Assembly: GCA_004535795.1 (NCBI GenBank)
Contig: SPIA01000001.1
Coordinates: 248,001-312,000 of the forward strand
Direction: 5' to 3'
DNA: 64,000 bases
DNA from: Gammaproteobacteria bacterium LSUCC0057
Lineage (GTDB): Bacteria; Pseudomonadota; Gammaproteobacteria; Pseudomonadales; Porticoccaceae
Under the pieces are notes generated by a model. The model did no database searches. It saw only the letters and a list, made by a program, of their open reading frames with translations, and had not been told where the DNA came from. A program made the translations under genes and the position numbers. This document shows, one piece after another, positions 8,086-16,648 of this stretch (its first letter is position 1; the number at the start of each line of letters is the position of its first letter).

Positions 8086-9093
8086 GTGAAAGTACTGGTC
8101 ACCGGCGCCGCCGGTTTTATTGGTTACCATGTTAGCCACGGGCTCTGCCAGCGCGGCGACCAGGTAGTGGGCATCGACAACCTCAACGACTACTACCCAG
8201 TAACCCTAAAACAAGACCGCCTCGCGCAGTTGGCGCCGCAACAAAATTTCAGTTTTATTCAGCAAGACATAGCCGACCGCGACGCCCTAGCAGAACTGTT
8301 TGCCAGCCAGCAGTTCGACCGCGTGGTACACCTGGCCGCCCAGGCTGGGGTGCGCTACTCCATCACCAACCCACATGCCTATGCCGATGCCAATCTGGTC
8401 GGCTTTTTAAACGTACTCGAGGGCTGCCGCCAGAGCGGCGTCGAGCATTTGGTCTACGCCTCCAGCAGCTCGGTATACGGCGCCAACGAGACCACCCCGT
8501 TCAGCGAACAAGATAACGTCGACCACCCGGTGTCGCTCTACGCTGCCACCAAAAAAGCCAACGAGGCCATGGCCCACAGCTACAGCCAGCTTTACGCACT
8601 GCCCACCACGGGGCTGCGCTTTTTCACCGTTTACGGCCCGTGGGGGCGGCCAGATATGTCGCCGGTGCTATTTGCCAATGCTATTAGCAGCGGGCAGCCG
8701 CTAAAAGTGTTCAACTACGGCAAGCACCGCCGCGACTTCACCTACATCGACGACATTGTCCAAGGGGTACTGCTGGCGCTAGACCGTGTGGCTACAGCCA
8801 ACCCGCAGTGGAGTGGCCACAGCCCAGACCCAGCCAGCTCCAAAGCGCCTTGGCGGCTCTACAACATAGGCAACAGCCAGCCGGTCGAGCTGCTCGACTA
8901 CATAGAGCAGCTAGAGCGAGCACTGGGTAAAACCGCGCAAAAGCAGCTGCTGCCACTGCAGCCGGGCGATATCGAAAACACCTACGCCGACGTTAGCGCA
9001 CTCAGCCGCGATACCGGCTACCAGCCTACTACCAGTATTCAGCAGGGGGTAGAGCAGTTTGTTGCCTGGTACCAAAGTTACTACGGCCGTTAA
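8086..9093 (+). CDS. UDP-glucuronate 4-epimerase
   Basis: A 335-aa extended short-chain dehydrogenase. It has the NAD-binding GAAGFIGYHV at the N-terminus, then GIDNLNDYYPVTLKQDRL, the signature by which UDP-glucuronate epimerases (CapI/LspL/WbnF type) differ from GalE. The catalytic SLYAATKKANE (Tyr-x3-Lys) lies near residue 152 and RFFTVYGPWGRPDM follows. It converts UDP-GlcA to UDP-GalA for surface polysaccharide. The start is GTG at 8086 with CTAGGAG upstream. It is 68 bp after rfaH, and a GC-rich hairpin (GGCGG/CCGCC, 8022-8035) lies in the gap. Confidence 0.92.
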   Translation: MKVLVTGAAGFIGYHVSHGLCQRGDQVVGIDNLNDYYPVTLKQDRLAQLAPQQNFSFIQQDIADRDALAELFASQQFDRVVHLAAQAGVRYSITNPHAYADANLVGFLNVLEGCRQSGVEHLVYASSSSVYGANETTPFSEQDNVDHPVSLYAATKKANEAMAHSYSQLYALPTTGLRFFTVYGPWGRPDMSPVLFANAISSGQPLKVFNYGKHRRDFTYIDDIVQGVLLALDRVATANPQWSGHSPDPASSKAPWRLYNIGNSQPVELLDYIEQLERALGKTAQKQLLPLQPGDIENTYADVSALSRDTGYQPTTSIQQGVEQFVAWYQSYYGR

Positions 9094-9249
9094 CCGGGGT
9101 TGCCCACCTAGCGCTGTCGTATAGCCGGGTTCACACCAGCCGCTCCTTTGCCTCGCCTAAAAAAGTAAGCCCGCCCCATAGCGCTTAAACCGGCACAACC
9201 ACGCGTTCAGCTAACCTATCGGTATTACTGCCATTATTTGTCTATGGTG

Positions 9250-9277
9250 CTAGACTGTTCAACAGTTGAACATCTAG
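9250..9277. promoter_or_regulatory. 28-bp near-perfect palindrome in the leader of the EPS regulator/galU genes
   Basis: The core at 9256-9272 is a perfect 17-bp palindrome (arms TGTTCAAC and GTTGAACA around one base). It is flanked by CTAGA (9250-9254) and TCTAG (9273-9277), so only C9255 is unpaired. It lies 139 bp before the EPS-associated regulator, away from any gene. It may be an operator for that regulator or another dimeric protein. Confidence 0.5.
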
Positions 9278-9320
9278 CCGCTCAATACTCCCAGAATACT
9301 GCTGCGGTTAAAGGGTCAAA

Positions 9321-9380
9321 GGTGGCTCTGCCACCCCACCGCGCAAGGTCTGCCCATCGGCACACCTTGCGGTAGCCTGC
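9321..9380 (+). promoter_or_regulatory. ops/JUMPStart-like RfaH recruitment element with two stem-loops
   Basis: GCGGTAGCCTGC at 9369-9380 closely resembles the ops sequence (GGCGGTAGCGTGC in enterobacteria). Immediately upstream are two hairpins: GGTGGC/GCCACC (9321-9335, 3-nt loop) and CGCAAGGT/ACCTTGCG (9342-9371), the second running into the ops core. The element lies in an untranslated leader of about 320 bp before the EPS regulator and galU and downstream of rfaH. The sequence match and layout are direct; RfaH binding is inferred. Confidence 0.6.
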
Positions 9381-9415
9381 CTCACTATTAACCAAACCAG
9401 TAACAACTAGCCAAA

Positions 9416-9745
9416 ATGCCCACCAGCGACACCCTCGAAAAAGAGTACCAACTACTCAGCCTTATTGAGCAGCAGCCACAGCTCACCCAGCGCCAGCTGG
9501 CCTCCGAGCTCGGGGTGTCGCTGGGCAAAACCCACTATGTGTTAACGGCGTTAATAGAGCGTGGGCTGGTTAAAAGCGGCAACTTTGCCCGCTCGGCTAA
9601 TAAGAGTGGCTACGCCTATGTGCTGACTCCCAAAGGTATAAAAGAGAAGGTTGTCATTACACGGGCATTTTTGCAGCGCAAAATGGCCGAGTACGACCGT
9701 ATAACAGCCGACATTGCGCGGCTTCACCAAGAACTAGGCGAATAA
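9416..9745 (+). CDS. MarR-type EPS-associated transcriptional regulator
   Basis: A 109-aa winged-helix protein. The helix-turn-helix is at about residues 20-60 (LTQRQLASELGVSLGKTHYV, then LIERGLVKSGNF), followed by a wing with YAYVLTPKGIKEK and a C-terminal coiled helix (AFLQRKMAEYDRITADIARL). This is the compact MarR-like family that is regularly found at the head of exopolysaccharide loci. It lies downstream of the ops-like element and only 2 bp before galU, so the two genes form one operon. The palindrome at 9250-9277 is a candidate site for autoregulation. Confidence 0.9.
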   Translation: MPTSDTLEKEYQLLSLIEQQPQLTQRQLASELGVSLGKTHYVLTALIERGLVKSGNFARSANKSGYAYVLTPKGIKEKVVITRAFLQRKMAEYDRITADIARLHQELGE

Positions 9746-9747
9746 CT

Positions 9748-10650
9748 ATGCCAATACAACCCACAGTTGCACCCATCCGCAAAGCTATTATTCCGGTGGC
9801 AGGGCTCGGCACCCGTATGCTGCCGGCCACCAAAGCCATACCCAAAGAGCTGCTGCCGGTCTACGACCGGCCAGTTATCCAGTGGGTGGTAGAAGAGGCG
9901 ATAGCCGCCGGTATCGAAGAGATCATCTTTGTTACCCGCAGCGGCAAAGAGGCGATAGAAAACCATTTCGACGCCCACTACGAGCTAGAGCACCGCCTAG
10001 AGCGCAAGGGTAAAGAGACCATCCTCAAAACCGTAAAAGACATTATTCCGCCACACATTACCATTGTCTCTATTCGCCAAGCCGACGCGCTAGGTCTTGG
10101 CCATGCCGTGTTGTGCGCCAAACAGCAAATAGCTGGCGAGCCGTTTGCCGTGCTGCTGCCAGATGTTTTGGTGCTAGATGCCGCCAACAACCCCCACGGC
10201 CACAGCTTTGCCCACATGATGGCCGCCTGGCAGCAGAGTGGCCACGGCCAAATTATGGTAGAGCAGGTAGCCCCAGCCGAAGTAGAGCAGTACGGTATTG
10301 CCGATGTTAACGGTAGCTCGATCGAGCATTTTGCCAGTAGCCCAATACACCAGCTGGTCGAAAAGCCCAGCCCCGCAGAGGCCCCCTCTAATTTAGCCGT
10401 ACTGGGCCGTTACCTGCTGCCAGCGCAAGTCATGCAGCTGTTGCAAACCACCCCAGCCGGCGCCGGCGGCGAAATACAGCTGACCGATGCACTGGATTCC
10501 TTGCTTAAACAACAACCCCTCGGCGCCTTCTTAACCAGCGCAGCCACTTACGACTGTGGCAATAAACGCGGTTATTTAGGAGCCAATGTGGCGGTGGGTT
10601 TAAGGGATGAGAAAAATAGGGATTACCTGAGCAAGCTCATTAGCGAGTGA
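9748..10650 (+). CDS. galU: UTP-glucose-1-phosphate uridylyltransferase
   Basis: A 300-aa nucleotidyltransferase that makes UDP-glucose from UTP and glucose-1-phosphate, the donor for most of the sugar precursors in this locus. The N-terminal signature AIIPVAGLGTRMLPATKAIP and the KELLPVYDRPVIQ motif are intact, as are GLGHAVLCAK, LVEKPSP and the C-terminal CGNKRGYLGANV. It is co-operonic with the regulator at 9416. Base composition drops sharply immediately after its stop codon, marking the edge of the AT-rich polysaccharide island. Confidence 0.97.
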   Translation: MPIQPTVAPIRKAIIPVAGLGTRMLPATKAIPKELLPVYDRPVIQWVVEEAIAAGIEEIIFVTRSGKEAIENHFDAHYELEHRLERKGKETILKTVKDIIPPHITIVSIRQADALGLGHAVLCAKQQIAGEPFAVLLPDVLVLDAANNPHGHSFAHMMAAWQQSGHGQIMVEQVAPAEVEQYGIADVNGSSIEHFASSPIHQLVEKPSPAEAPSNLAVLGRYLLPAQVMQLLQTTPAGAGGEIQLTDALDSLLKQQPLGAFLTSAATYDCGNKRGYLGANVAVGLRDEKNRDYLSKLISE

Positions 10651-10977
10651 TTGGTGCGCGATAATGGCTCTTATCAAATATGAGGGAGTTGAAATAAAGA
10701 AAATTTGAAAGACAATTTTTATTAAGAGTGTGAGAAGCGGTTGAGAGCATTTTATGGAAGCATTTGGAGAAAAAAAGTGGTTTTTGGGTATTGGGAATAA
10801 AATGATATAAATTAAGGGAGGAGCGAAATTATATCAAATAAAAGTTGTGTTTAGTATTAAAGACAAAAGAAATTGAGGAATTTGAAAAAAATGCGGTATA
10901 TATGCGAGTTGCTTTCAAGTCAATCTTTTAATATGAAGTTTAGATATCTTCTAATATTTATGTAAGGTTTTGGATAA
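10651..10977. other. AT-rich gene-free leader before the flippase gene
   Basis: These 327 bp contain no credible reading frame. Composition switches here from GC-rich to strongly AT-rich with long A runs. I see no clear intrinsic terminator after galU and no strong repeat. It may hold the promoter or untranslated leader of the flippase operon, but no -35/-10 pair stands out among the many AT-rich hexamers. Confidence 0.5.
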
Positions 10978-12249
10978 GTGAATCAGCCTATTTTGTTATA
11001 TAAGAAGTTTACAGGTATAGCCGGTCTTCTGTTTCTGAGTAAAGCTTTGTCGATGGTTGCAAATATAATATATGCTCGGTTTCTCGGACCGCAGGAATAT
11101 GGCTTATATAGCTACGCACTAGCAATAATAGCGATGGCAACTGTGCCAACTGTTGCAGGCCTGCCGAACTTTTTAGTAAGGGAGATTGCAAATTATCAAG
11201 TGAGTAAAGAAGAAGAATATTTAACTGGGATAATAAAATGGTCTCGAAATTATGTGTTGGTAATATCAGTAGTTGTTGTAGTATTTATGTATGCGGCTCT
11301 ATATTGCAGTTTATTTGATGATAAGATATCGAGCCTATTGTGGTGTGCAATCCTATTAATACCTATAAAGGGAATGTTGACGCAGCAGGGGGCTGTGTTA
11401 AACGGATTTAGGAAGCCTATTTTAGCTCAGTTGCCAGTGCAAATATTCGCATCTGCTTTTACATTAGCGGCAGTATTGGTATTCATTTTAATTGATTTAG
11501 AATTTACAAGTAGTAGTCTAATTGATTTATCCATTATTTCGTCATTGTTAGGACTTTTAATAGGTTTTGTGTTGATAAAAAAGTTAATAGTTCTGAAAAA
11601 AATTGCAAAATACGATAAAAAAAGATGGCATTATTCTCTAGTCCCGTTTAGTTTCATGTATTTTATTGGGGCATTAAATGCTGAGCTTGCGAGTGTCTTA
11701 TTGGGCTTTTTGGAAAAAAGTGAGTCTGTTGCATACTTTAAGGTTGCGATGCAAGCTGGAACATTAATTGCATTAGGTCTCACCGCAATTGATGCATTGA
11801 TAATGCCTAATGTAGCAAGCTTATACAAGAGCGAAAATTTTAAAGATACTCAGGATTTAATTTCAAAGAGTGTGCGCCTTGTTTCCATAATATCATTGCC
11901 TCTTATTTTTCTTTTGGTTTTTTTTGGTGACTTGATTATTATCTTTTTGTTCGGGTCGGAATATGTAAGTGCCTACCCAATTTTAGTTGTGTTGTGTTTT
12001 GGTCAGCTGGTGAACGTTATAATGGGTTCGGTTGGTTTGGTTCTTAATATGACCGGCAATGAAAACAAGGCATTAAAATCATTGTCATTGACATTGGTTT
12101 TAAATGTGATGTTGCTTGGATACCTTGTTCCGAATTATGGTGCGATGGGGGCTGCTGTTTCTGTTTCATGTAGTTTAATTTGCTGGAATATATTGATGGG
12201 TATTGAAGTCTGGAGATCAACAGGGCTCAAAACATGGCTAAGATTTTGA
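10978..12249 (+). CDS. wzx: Polysaccharide flippase, Wzx type
   Basis: A 423-aa integral membrane protein of the MOP superfamily, about 12 hydrophobic segments. The N-terminus has GIAGLLFLSKALSMVANIIYARFLG followed by QEYGLYSYALAI, the classical pattern of oligosaccharide flippases (FLGPQEYGLYS). Wzx moves undecaprenyl-linked repeat units to the periplasmic face of the inner membrane. The start is a GTG at 10978 with TAAGG upstream. It is AT-rich like the following genes and unlike the upstream galU. A Wzy-like polymerase at 14491 and an initiating transferase at 43267 would complete a Wzx/Wzy pathway. Confidence 0.9.
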   Translation: MNQPILLYKKFTGIAGLLFLSKALSMVANIIYARFLGPQEYGLYSYALAIIAMATVPTVAGLPNFLVREIANYQVSKEEEYLTGIIKWSRNYVLVISVVVVVFMYAALYCSLFDDKISSLLWCAILLIPIKGMLTQQGAVLNGFRKPILAQLPVQIFASAFTLAAVLVFILIDLEFTSSSLIDLSIISSLLGLLIGFVLIKKLIVLKKIAKYDKKRWHYSLVPFSFMYFIGALNAELASVLLGFLEKSESVAYFKVAMQAGTLIALGLTAIDALIMPNVASLYKSENFKDTQDLISKSVRLVSIISLPLIFLLVFFGDLIIIFLFGSEYVSAYPILVVLCFGQLVNVIMGSVGLVLNMTGNENKALKSLSLTLVLNVMLLGYLVPNYGAMGAAVSVSCSLICWNILMGIEVWRSTGLKTWLRF

Positions 12250-12296
12250 TAAGTTGCAGATTTGAGGTTTGTGGTATGAGTTTTTATGTCTAATAA

Positions 12297-12377
12297 TTGA
12301 GGTTTGAGGTTTGAGGTTTGAGGTTTGAGGTTTGAGGTTTGAGGTTTGAGGTTTGAGGTTTGAGGTTTGAGGTTTGA
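12297..12377. repeat. Tandem heptanucleotide repeat (TTGAGGT)11
   Basis: Eleven uninterrupted copies of TTGAGGT occupy 12297-12373, followed by a partial TTGA. A stray variant copy (TTTGAGGTTTGTGG) lies just upstream near 12260. The array is intergenic, between the flippase and the cytidylyltransferase gene. Read on the minus strand it would encode a 7-residue repeat (NLKPQTS), but no real gene is evident there. Such short-unit arrays are prone to slippage and copy-number change. Confidence 0.95.
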
Positions 12378-12574
12378 AATACAAGTCCGAAATTGTAATA
12401 GATGAGAGAAAAGATAAAATTAAATTTTGAAATTGCTTTAAGCGAAAGAAATTGAAAAGGGCGTCTCATTGCCCCCAAGAAAGGGATTATCTGTCAGATA
12501 GATGCATAGAAAAATTAAGTTTAAGTGATAATAATCTAAAAAAAATGGCTAATTTTATTAAAAGTAGGTGTAAG

Positions 12575-13000
12575 ATGAAGAAAATAGGTTATACAACAGG
12601 TGTTTTTGATATGTTCCATGTGGGCCATTTAAATATATTTAGGAGAGCAAAATTAGAATGCGACTATTTGGTTGTTGGGGTAACGACGGATGAGCTTTCA
12701 ATTAAAACAAAAAACAAAAAACCAATCATACCGCTTAATGAACGAATAGAGATAGTTAATGCGATTAAATTTGTTGATGAAGTAGTTACACAGGAAGACT
12801 ATGATAAAATGAAAGCCTGGAATACTATCAAGTTTGACATAATGTTTGTCGGTGATGATTGGAAGAAAACAGAAAAATGGAACAATTTAGAACAGAAGTT
12901 TTCTGAAGTTGGTGTAGAAATTATGTACTTTCCTTACACAACAAATACTTCGAGCACTATATTAAGGCAGGTATTGACAAGCATTCACGACGTAATTTAA
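12575..13000 (+). CDS. Glycerol-3-phosphate cytidylyltransferase-like nucleotidyltransferase
   Basis: A 141-aa protein of the TagD/cytidylyltransferase group. N-terminal TTGVFDMFHVGHLNIFRRAK contains the HxGH catalytic motif; PLNERIEIVNAIKFVDEVV matches the Rx(I/V)...RYVDEV region, and FVGDDWK and TSSTILRQ correspond to the GDDW and ISTT-type CTP-binding motifs. It should activate a phospho-alcohol (glycerol-3-P, phosphocholine or a pentitol-P) as a CDP derivative. I chose the ATG at 12575 with AGGTG upstream; the frame is open back to 12452 but that part lacks family similarity. LicD lies next downstream, so CDP-alcohol decoration of the polysaccharide is likely. Confidence 0.85.
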   Translation: MKKIGYTTGVFDMFHVGHLNIFRRAKLECDYLVVGVTTDELSIKTKNKKPIIPLNERIEIVNAIKFVDEVVTQEDYDKMKAWNTIKFDIMFVGDDWKKTEKWNNLEQKFSEVGVEIMYFPYTTNTSSTILRQVLTSIHDVI

Positions 13001-13449
13001 TAAAAGGGAAAAGTTTGAATATTTTATGAGACAAATTTCGAATGATTCATTCTATCTGTATTTGTATTTATTCAAAAGCTGTTTTATTTTTCAGTAATAA
13101 TGGCGTTGGAATATCTGGCGGATCTGTTCTTTCTTTTTTTATATAGGCAAGATTACTACTTAATATAATTTTTCCAGTGATTAATAGTCTGTCATTAAGT
13201 GTATTTATGCTTTAGCATCCGTAAAATATTACTTGCAAGTGCTAATATTATTAGAGTGAGTTGTAAAGCCATTAGTCTTTCTTTCAATTATTTTGCTTTA
13301 ACAATATTTAGTGTTTGTGCAAGGATTTCGGTTTTTATCTATTAAATTACCAATGCACCATCTTTATCCAATTGGTCTCTTAACTAAAGTGACTTTAATT
13401 AAATAATTAAAAATAGTTTCATTATAAAATTGTTATATGTGGTGATTAA
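13001..13449. other. Gene-free AT-rich interval between the cytidylyltransferase and licD
   Basis: These 449 bp have stops in all frames. A short frame near 13075-13145 gives a peptide containing FSNNGVGISGGS, which could be a scrap of a lost gene, but I cannot assign it. No strong hairpin or repeat was seen. Confidence 0.4.
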
Positions 13450-14424
13450 ATGTCATTATTTAGATTAGTAAAAAAGAGTGGTTGCTCATATTATTCTCGA
13501 ACCAATCTTGAACTGCATCAGCAATTACTTCTAGAGTTGCTTAATGAAGTAGTAGAAATATGCAATCAAAACGGTATAGATTATTGGCTTGACGGGGGTG
13601 CTGTACTAGGAATGGTGCGACATAATGGTGCCATACCTTGGGATGATGATATTGATCTTTGCGTTCCAGCGTATGATTATTTTAGATTATTACATTTATT
13701 AAGAAATATAAATAGGGAATATAGATCGTTATATTATTCAAGTCAAAATAAGCTGAGTTGGTGTGAATATTATTGCCGTACGGACTATGTCTGCGAAGTC
13801 CCCTCTAGGTTTCTCAAGCCTGTAAAAATTGATATATTTCCTATAAAATTCGTACCTAATTCGCAATTAAATGATGATGAAAGAACGGTTAAGGAAGTCT
13901 CAAAGTTTGTCCTAGGTTTAAATAAATATACTATTATAGACATCATTTTCAAAAAGAAAAAATATTTGAAAACAAAAGAAAAAATCATGGCTAATTACTA
14001 CAGAAAAATAAAGAATTTAAGCTCTATTGAGAAAGGTGATTGGTTGATTAAGGGCCATGGTCAGTTTTCACCAATTCGTAGAGTAAAAAAAGAAGTAGTC
14101 TATCCGCTTGTTAAACGTCGTTTTTGTGGGATCGATCTTTTAACTCCATATAACCTTCAAGAATATCTAGCTAAAAGCTATGGTGCTGATTATATGCAGT
14201 TACCAGCCCGACACAAGAGAAAACCTTACAACATAAATACTCTTCCTAATGCATACAAAAATAAATCGGATCTAGTCAAAGAATCTGTTCTCTTAGATGA
14301 CACATCTTTTCTTCTGAAAAAAAAATCATTTATTGGAAGTTTTCTTAAGATTTATTATTTAATATTACAGCGCTCACTATTTTTCTTTGCAAGACTATCG
14401 ATATTACTAAAAGTCAATCGCTGA
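13450..14424 (+). CDS. LicD-family phosphotransferase
   Basis: A 324-aa protein with the LicD nucleotidyltransferase-like core at about residues 25-140: IDYWLDGGAVLGMVRHNGAI and PWDDDIDLCVP, the conserved GxLLGxxRxxxxIPWDDDxD pattern. KIDIFPIKFVP also fits the family. LicD proteins transfer phosphocholine, or other phospho-alcohols, from a CDP donor to a glycan. Together with the cytidylyltransferase at 12575 this forms a donor/transferase pair. The C-terminal part (after about residue 230) is Lys-rich and less typical. It probably acts in the cytoplasm on lipid-linked repeat units. Confidence 0.9.
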   Translation: MSLFRLVKKSGCSYYSRTNLELHQQLLLELLNEVVEICNQNGIDYWLDGGAVLGMVRHNGAIPWDDDIDLCVPAYDYFRLLHLLRNINREYRSLYYSSQNKLSWCEYYCRTDYVCEVPSRFLKPVKIDIFPIKFVPNSQLNDDERTVKEVSKFVLGLNKYTIIDIIFKKKKYLKTKEKIMANYYRKIKNLSSIEKGDWLIKGHGQFSPIRRVKKEVVYPLVKRRFCGIDLLTPYNLQEYLAKSYGADYMQLPARHKRKPYNINTLPNAYKNKSDLVKESVLLDDTSFLLKKKSFIGSFLKIYYLILQRSLFFFARLSILLKVNR

Positions 14425-14490
14425 ATCCTAACGTCTATCTAAAGAATTTAGACCCTAAATTAATAAAAAAATAATTTAACTTGGTTATAA

Positions 14491-15684
14491 ATGAATAATT
14501 TAATCGGTCACAGACGAATCGGGATAGTATTAGTTTGCTCTATCTTATTTCAATTTCTTTCTATTGATTTTTATTTTAAAATTAAAGCATTTATGTTGGT
14601 TGTCCCCGTAATTTGGGTTATTAATAGATGCAGATTTTTTCTACCACCCTCAACCGCTGTCAAATTTTGGTTTTTAGTTCTATTTATTTTCAACTTAACA
14701 GGCTTCTACGCTTACTCACCTGAATTAGCTTTGCGTTTTAATTTGGGTTTTTTGTTGTTTTCACTTATCTTTGTGATGGCCTATTCTTTTTTAAGGAATA
14801 GGACTTTTGATGAGGTTATAGATGTATTTATATTGTCAGGCATTATTTTTAATCTTTTAAGTTTTGTTTTATACCTCTATGGTTTATCAATTATTAACGG
14901 TAATTTTTTGCAATTTAATGGCAGTGGTTCCTTTGGTGTTTTTGTGGATCGTGGCATTCCACGATTAAATGGTTTAGTTGACGATCCTAATTTTTTTGCT
15001 GTATTCAATTTTGTGTTTGTCTTTATCGCTTTATCTGACCTTAACAGTAAACTATCAAAATTCCTATTCATCTTGGCGCTAATGAATATACTTTTAACGT
15101 TCTCACGTGGTGGCATTATCGCTTTAATAATTGGGTTTTTTATATATTTTCTAAGCCAAAAAGGTTCGAAAAAAATTACAATTTTATTTACTTTTATTCT
15201 TGTCACCTTTCCCCTAGTACTTTTGATAACGAGTAACTATTTACCCTATCTAACTGAATTCTTCATTCAGAGGACTTCAACTTCATCATCTGGTAGTGGC
15301 CGTGTCGAAATTTGGTCAAATGCAATCTCTATATTTCAAGAGAACCCAATTTTTGGCATTGGTGTTTTTAGTTTTAAAGAGTATAACTTTGATAAATTTA
15401 ATGATTATCATTTTATGCACAATACATTTTTGGAGATATTAATTGAAGGTGGGATCATTATTTTCTCACTCTATATGTTGAGCTGTTTCCTATTTTTCAT
15501 TGAAATTTATAAGTATGGGTCAAAAAAACATATACCGTGGTTAACCGCTTCCTGGGCAACTACATACGTTTCTTTGGTCTTCCTTTCAGGAATAATAAGT
15601 GAGCCTATACTAATCCTATTGACACTTCACTCTTGTTACATTTATTGCACAAAAACAGGCAGACTAAATTATGGAGAGAAATAG
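14491..15684 (+). CDS. O-antigen polymerase/ligase-like membrane protein (Wzy_C family)
   Basis: A 397-aa protein with about ten hydrophobic helices. The periplasmic-loop signature of the Wzy_C/O-antigen ligase family is visible: SGSGRVEIWSNAISIFQENP, then FGIGVFSF and HNTFLEILIEGG. Because a flippase is in the same operon, it is more likely the repeat-unit polymerase (Wzy) than a lipid A ligase. A second protein of the same superfamily lies at 34459. It overlaps the next glycosyltransferase gene by 14 bp, which supports co-translation. Confidence 0.85.
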   Translation: MNNLIGHRRIGIVLVCSILFQFLSIDFYFKIKAFMLVVPVIWVINRCRFFLPPSTAVKFWFLVLFIFNLTGFYAYSPELALRFNLGFLLFSLIFVMAYSFLRNRTFDEVIDVFILSGIIFNLLSFVLYLYGLSIINGNFLQFNGSGSFGVFVDRGIPRLNGLVDDPNFFAVFNFVFVFIALSDLNSKLSKFLFILALMNILLTFSRGGIIALIIGFFIYFLSQKGSKKITILFTFILVTFPLVLLITSNYLPYLTEFFIQRTSTSSSGSGRVEIWSNAISIFQENPIFGIGVFSFKEYNFDKFNDYHFMHNTFLEILIEGGIIIFSLYMLSCFLFFIEIYKYGSKKHIPWLTASWATTYVSLVFLSGIISEPILILLTLHSCYIYCTKTGRLNYGEK

Positions 15685-16501
15685 ACTTTTAGAGGTTCTA
15701 ATCTGTACTTACAACGAAAGAATCATAGATGCTGTTCGGTTAGCTTCTACTTTCCCCACCTCGGTAAATATTATTATTTCGCATCAGTATAATGATGAAA
15801 AATATGTATTAGATTCACTAGCAATTACTAAACTAAATTTAAACATTACCTATATCAAGCTCTTCGGTGTCGGATTATCAAAAAATCGAAATTTCGGTAT
15901 AAATTTTTGTTCTGCAGATTATATATGGATACTAGATGATGATGTTTCAATAACAGATTCATCAGTTTCAATAATCACACAATATATATCCAAATTGAAC
16001 AATCCAGATTTCATTACATTTAAAGTAAATGACCCAAAAGGCGAGGGAGCTTTTAAGTCATATTCGGAAAAAACTTTTGAGCATAATCAAATAACAGTTC
16101 TGAATGTTTGTTCAATTGAGATCATATTATCTCAAAATTTCTTAAATTATTCTAAAATAACGCTTGATGAGCGATTTGGAGTAGGTTCAACTTATCCAAC
16201 TGGTGAGGAAAATATATTACTCAGCGATATGCTAAAATCCGGCGCTAAAGGTTTTTTTAGTCCACATTTCATTGTTAGTCATGCTTTAGAAAGTTCCGGA
16301 TCCCTTCTGGGTAGCAGCAGTATGGCTTACTCAAAAGGTTCTTTATTTAAAAGGTTGTTTGGATTTAAATCATACATAATAATAATTTATTTTTCCATTA
16401 AAAAATATCATGAATATAAAACCCATATTTCTTTCGCAAAATTCTTTTGTTCCATCATTAAGGGAGCTTATCAATTTAACAGTAAGACTTATAATTGTTA
16501 A
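15671..16501 (+). CDS. Family 2-like glycosyltransferase
   Basis: A 276-aa GT-A fold protein. The N-terminus LLEVLICTYNERIIDAVRLA and the acidic metal/nucleotide motif YIWILDDDVSITDSS (about residues 92-106) are visible, with GVGLSKNRNFGI before it, as in GT2 enzymes that bind UDP-sugars. The acceptor half contains LDERFGVGSTYPTGEENILL, resembling the ED-x-D/E catalytic-base region. Sugar and linkage cannot be read from sequence. Its start lies within the polymerase gene (14-bp overlap), and it is part of the same AT-rich operon. Confidence 0.8.
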   Translation: MERNRLLEVLICTYNERIIDAVRLASTFPTSVNIIISHQYNDEKYVLDSLAITKLNLNITYIKLFGVGLSKNRNFGINFCSADYIWILDDDVSITDSSVSIITQYISKLNNPDFITFKVNDPKGEGAFKSYSEKTFEHNQITVLNVCSIEIILSQNFLNYSKITLDERFGVGSTYPTGEENILLSDMLKSGAKGFFSPHFIVSHALESSGSLLGSSSMAYSKGSLFKRLFGFKSYIIIIYFSIKKYHEYKTHISFAKFFCSIIKGAYQFNSKTYNC

Positions 16502-16648
16502 TATTATTTAACTTTCTTATCATCTTACGGCTAAACAAAGACCTTATCTAAAAAAGCAACTGATTGACATCAAATTTCAAATATATTTATTAGATATGCA
16601 GTAGCTATCTTTTATCAGTATCGATCTATTCACAAGGAGTATAACCTA

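Noticed and set aside
12297-12377. Possible CRISPR array
   Set aside because: The unit is 7 bp without spacers; it is a simple tandem repeat. No cas genes are present in the window.
12297-12478. Minus-strand frame encoding a 7-residue repeat (NLKPQTS)
   Set aside because: Produced entirely by the heptamer array; no start signal and no coding character outside the repeat.
12452-12574. N-terminal extension of the cytidylyltransferase
   Set aside because: The extra 41 residues precede the conserved catalytic start and lack a ribosome-binding site; the ATG at 12575 fits the family.
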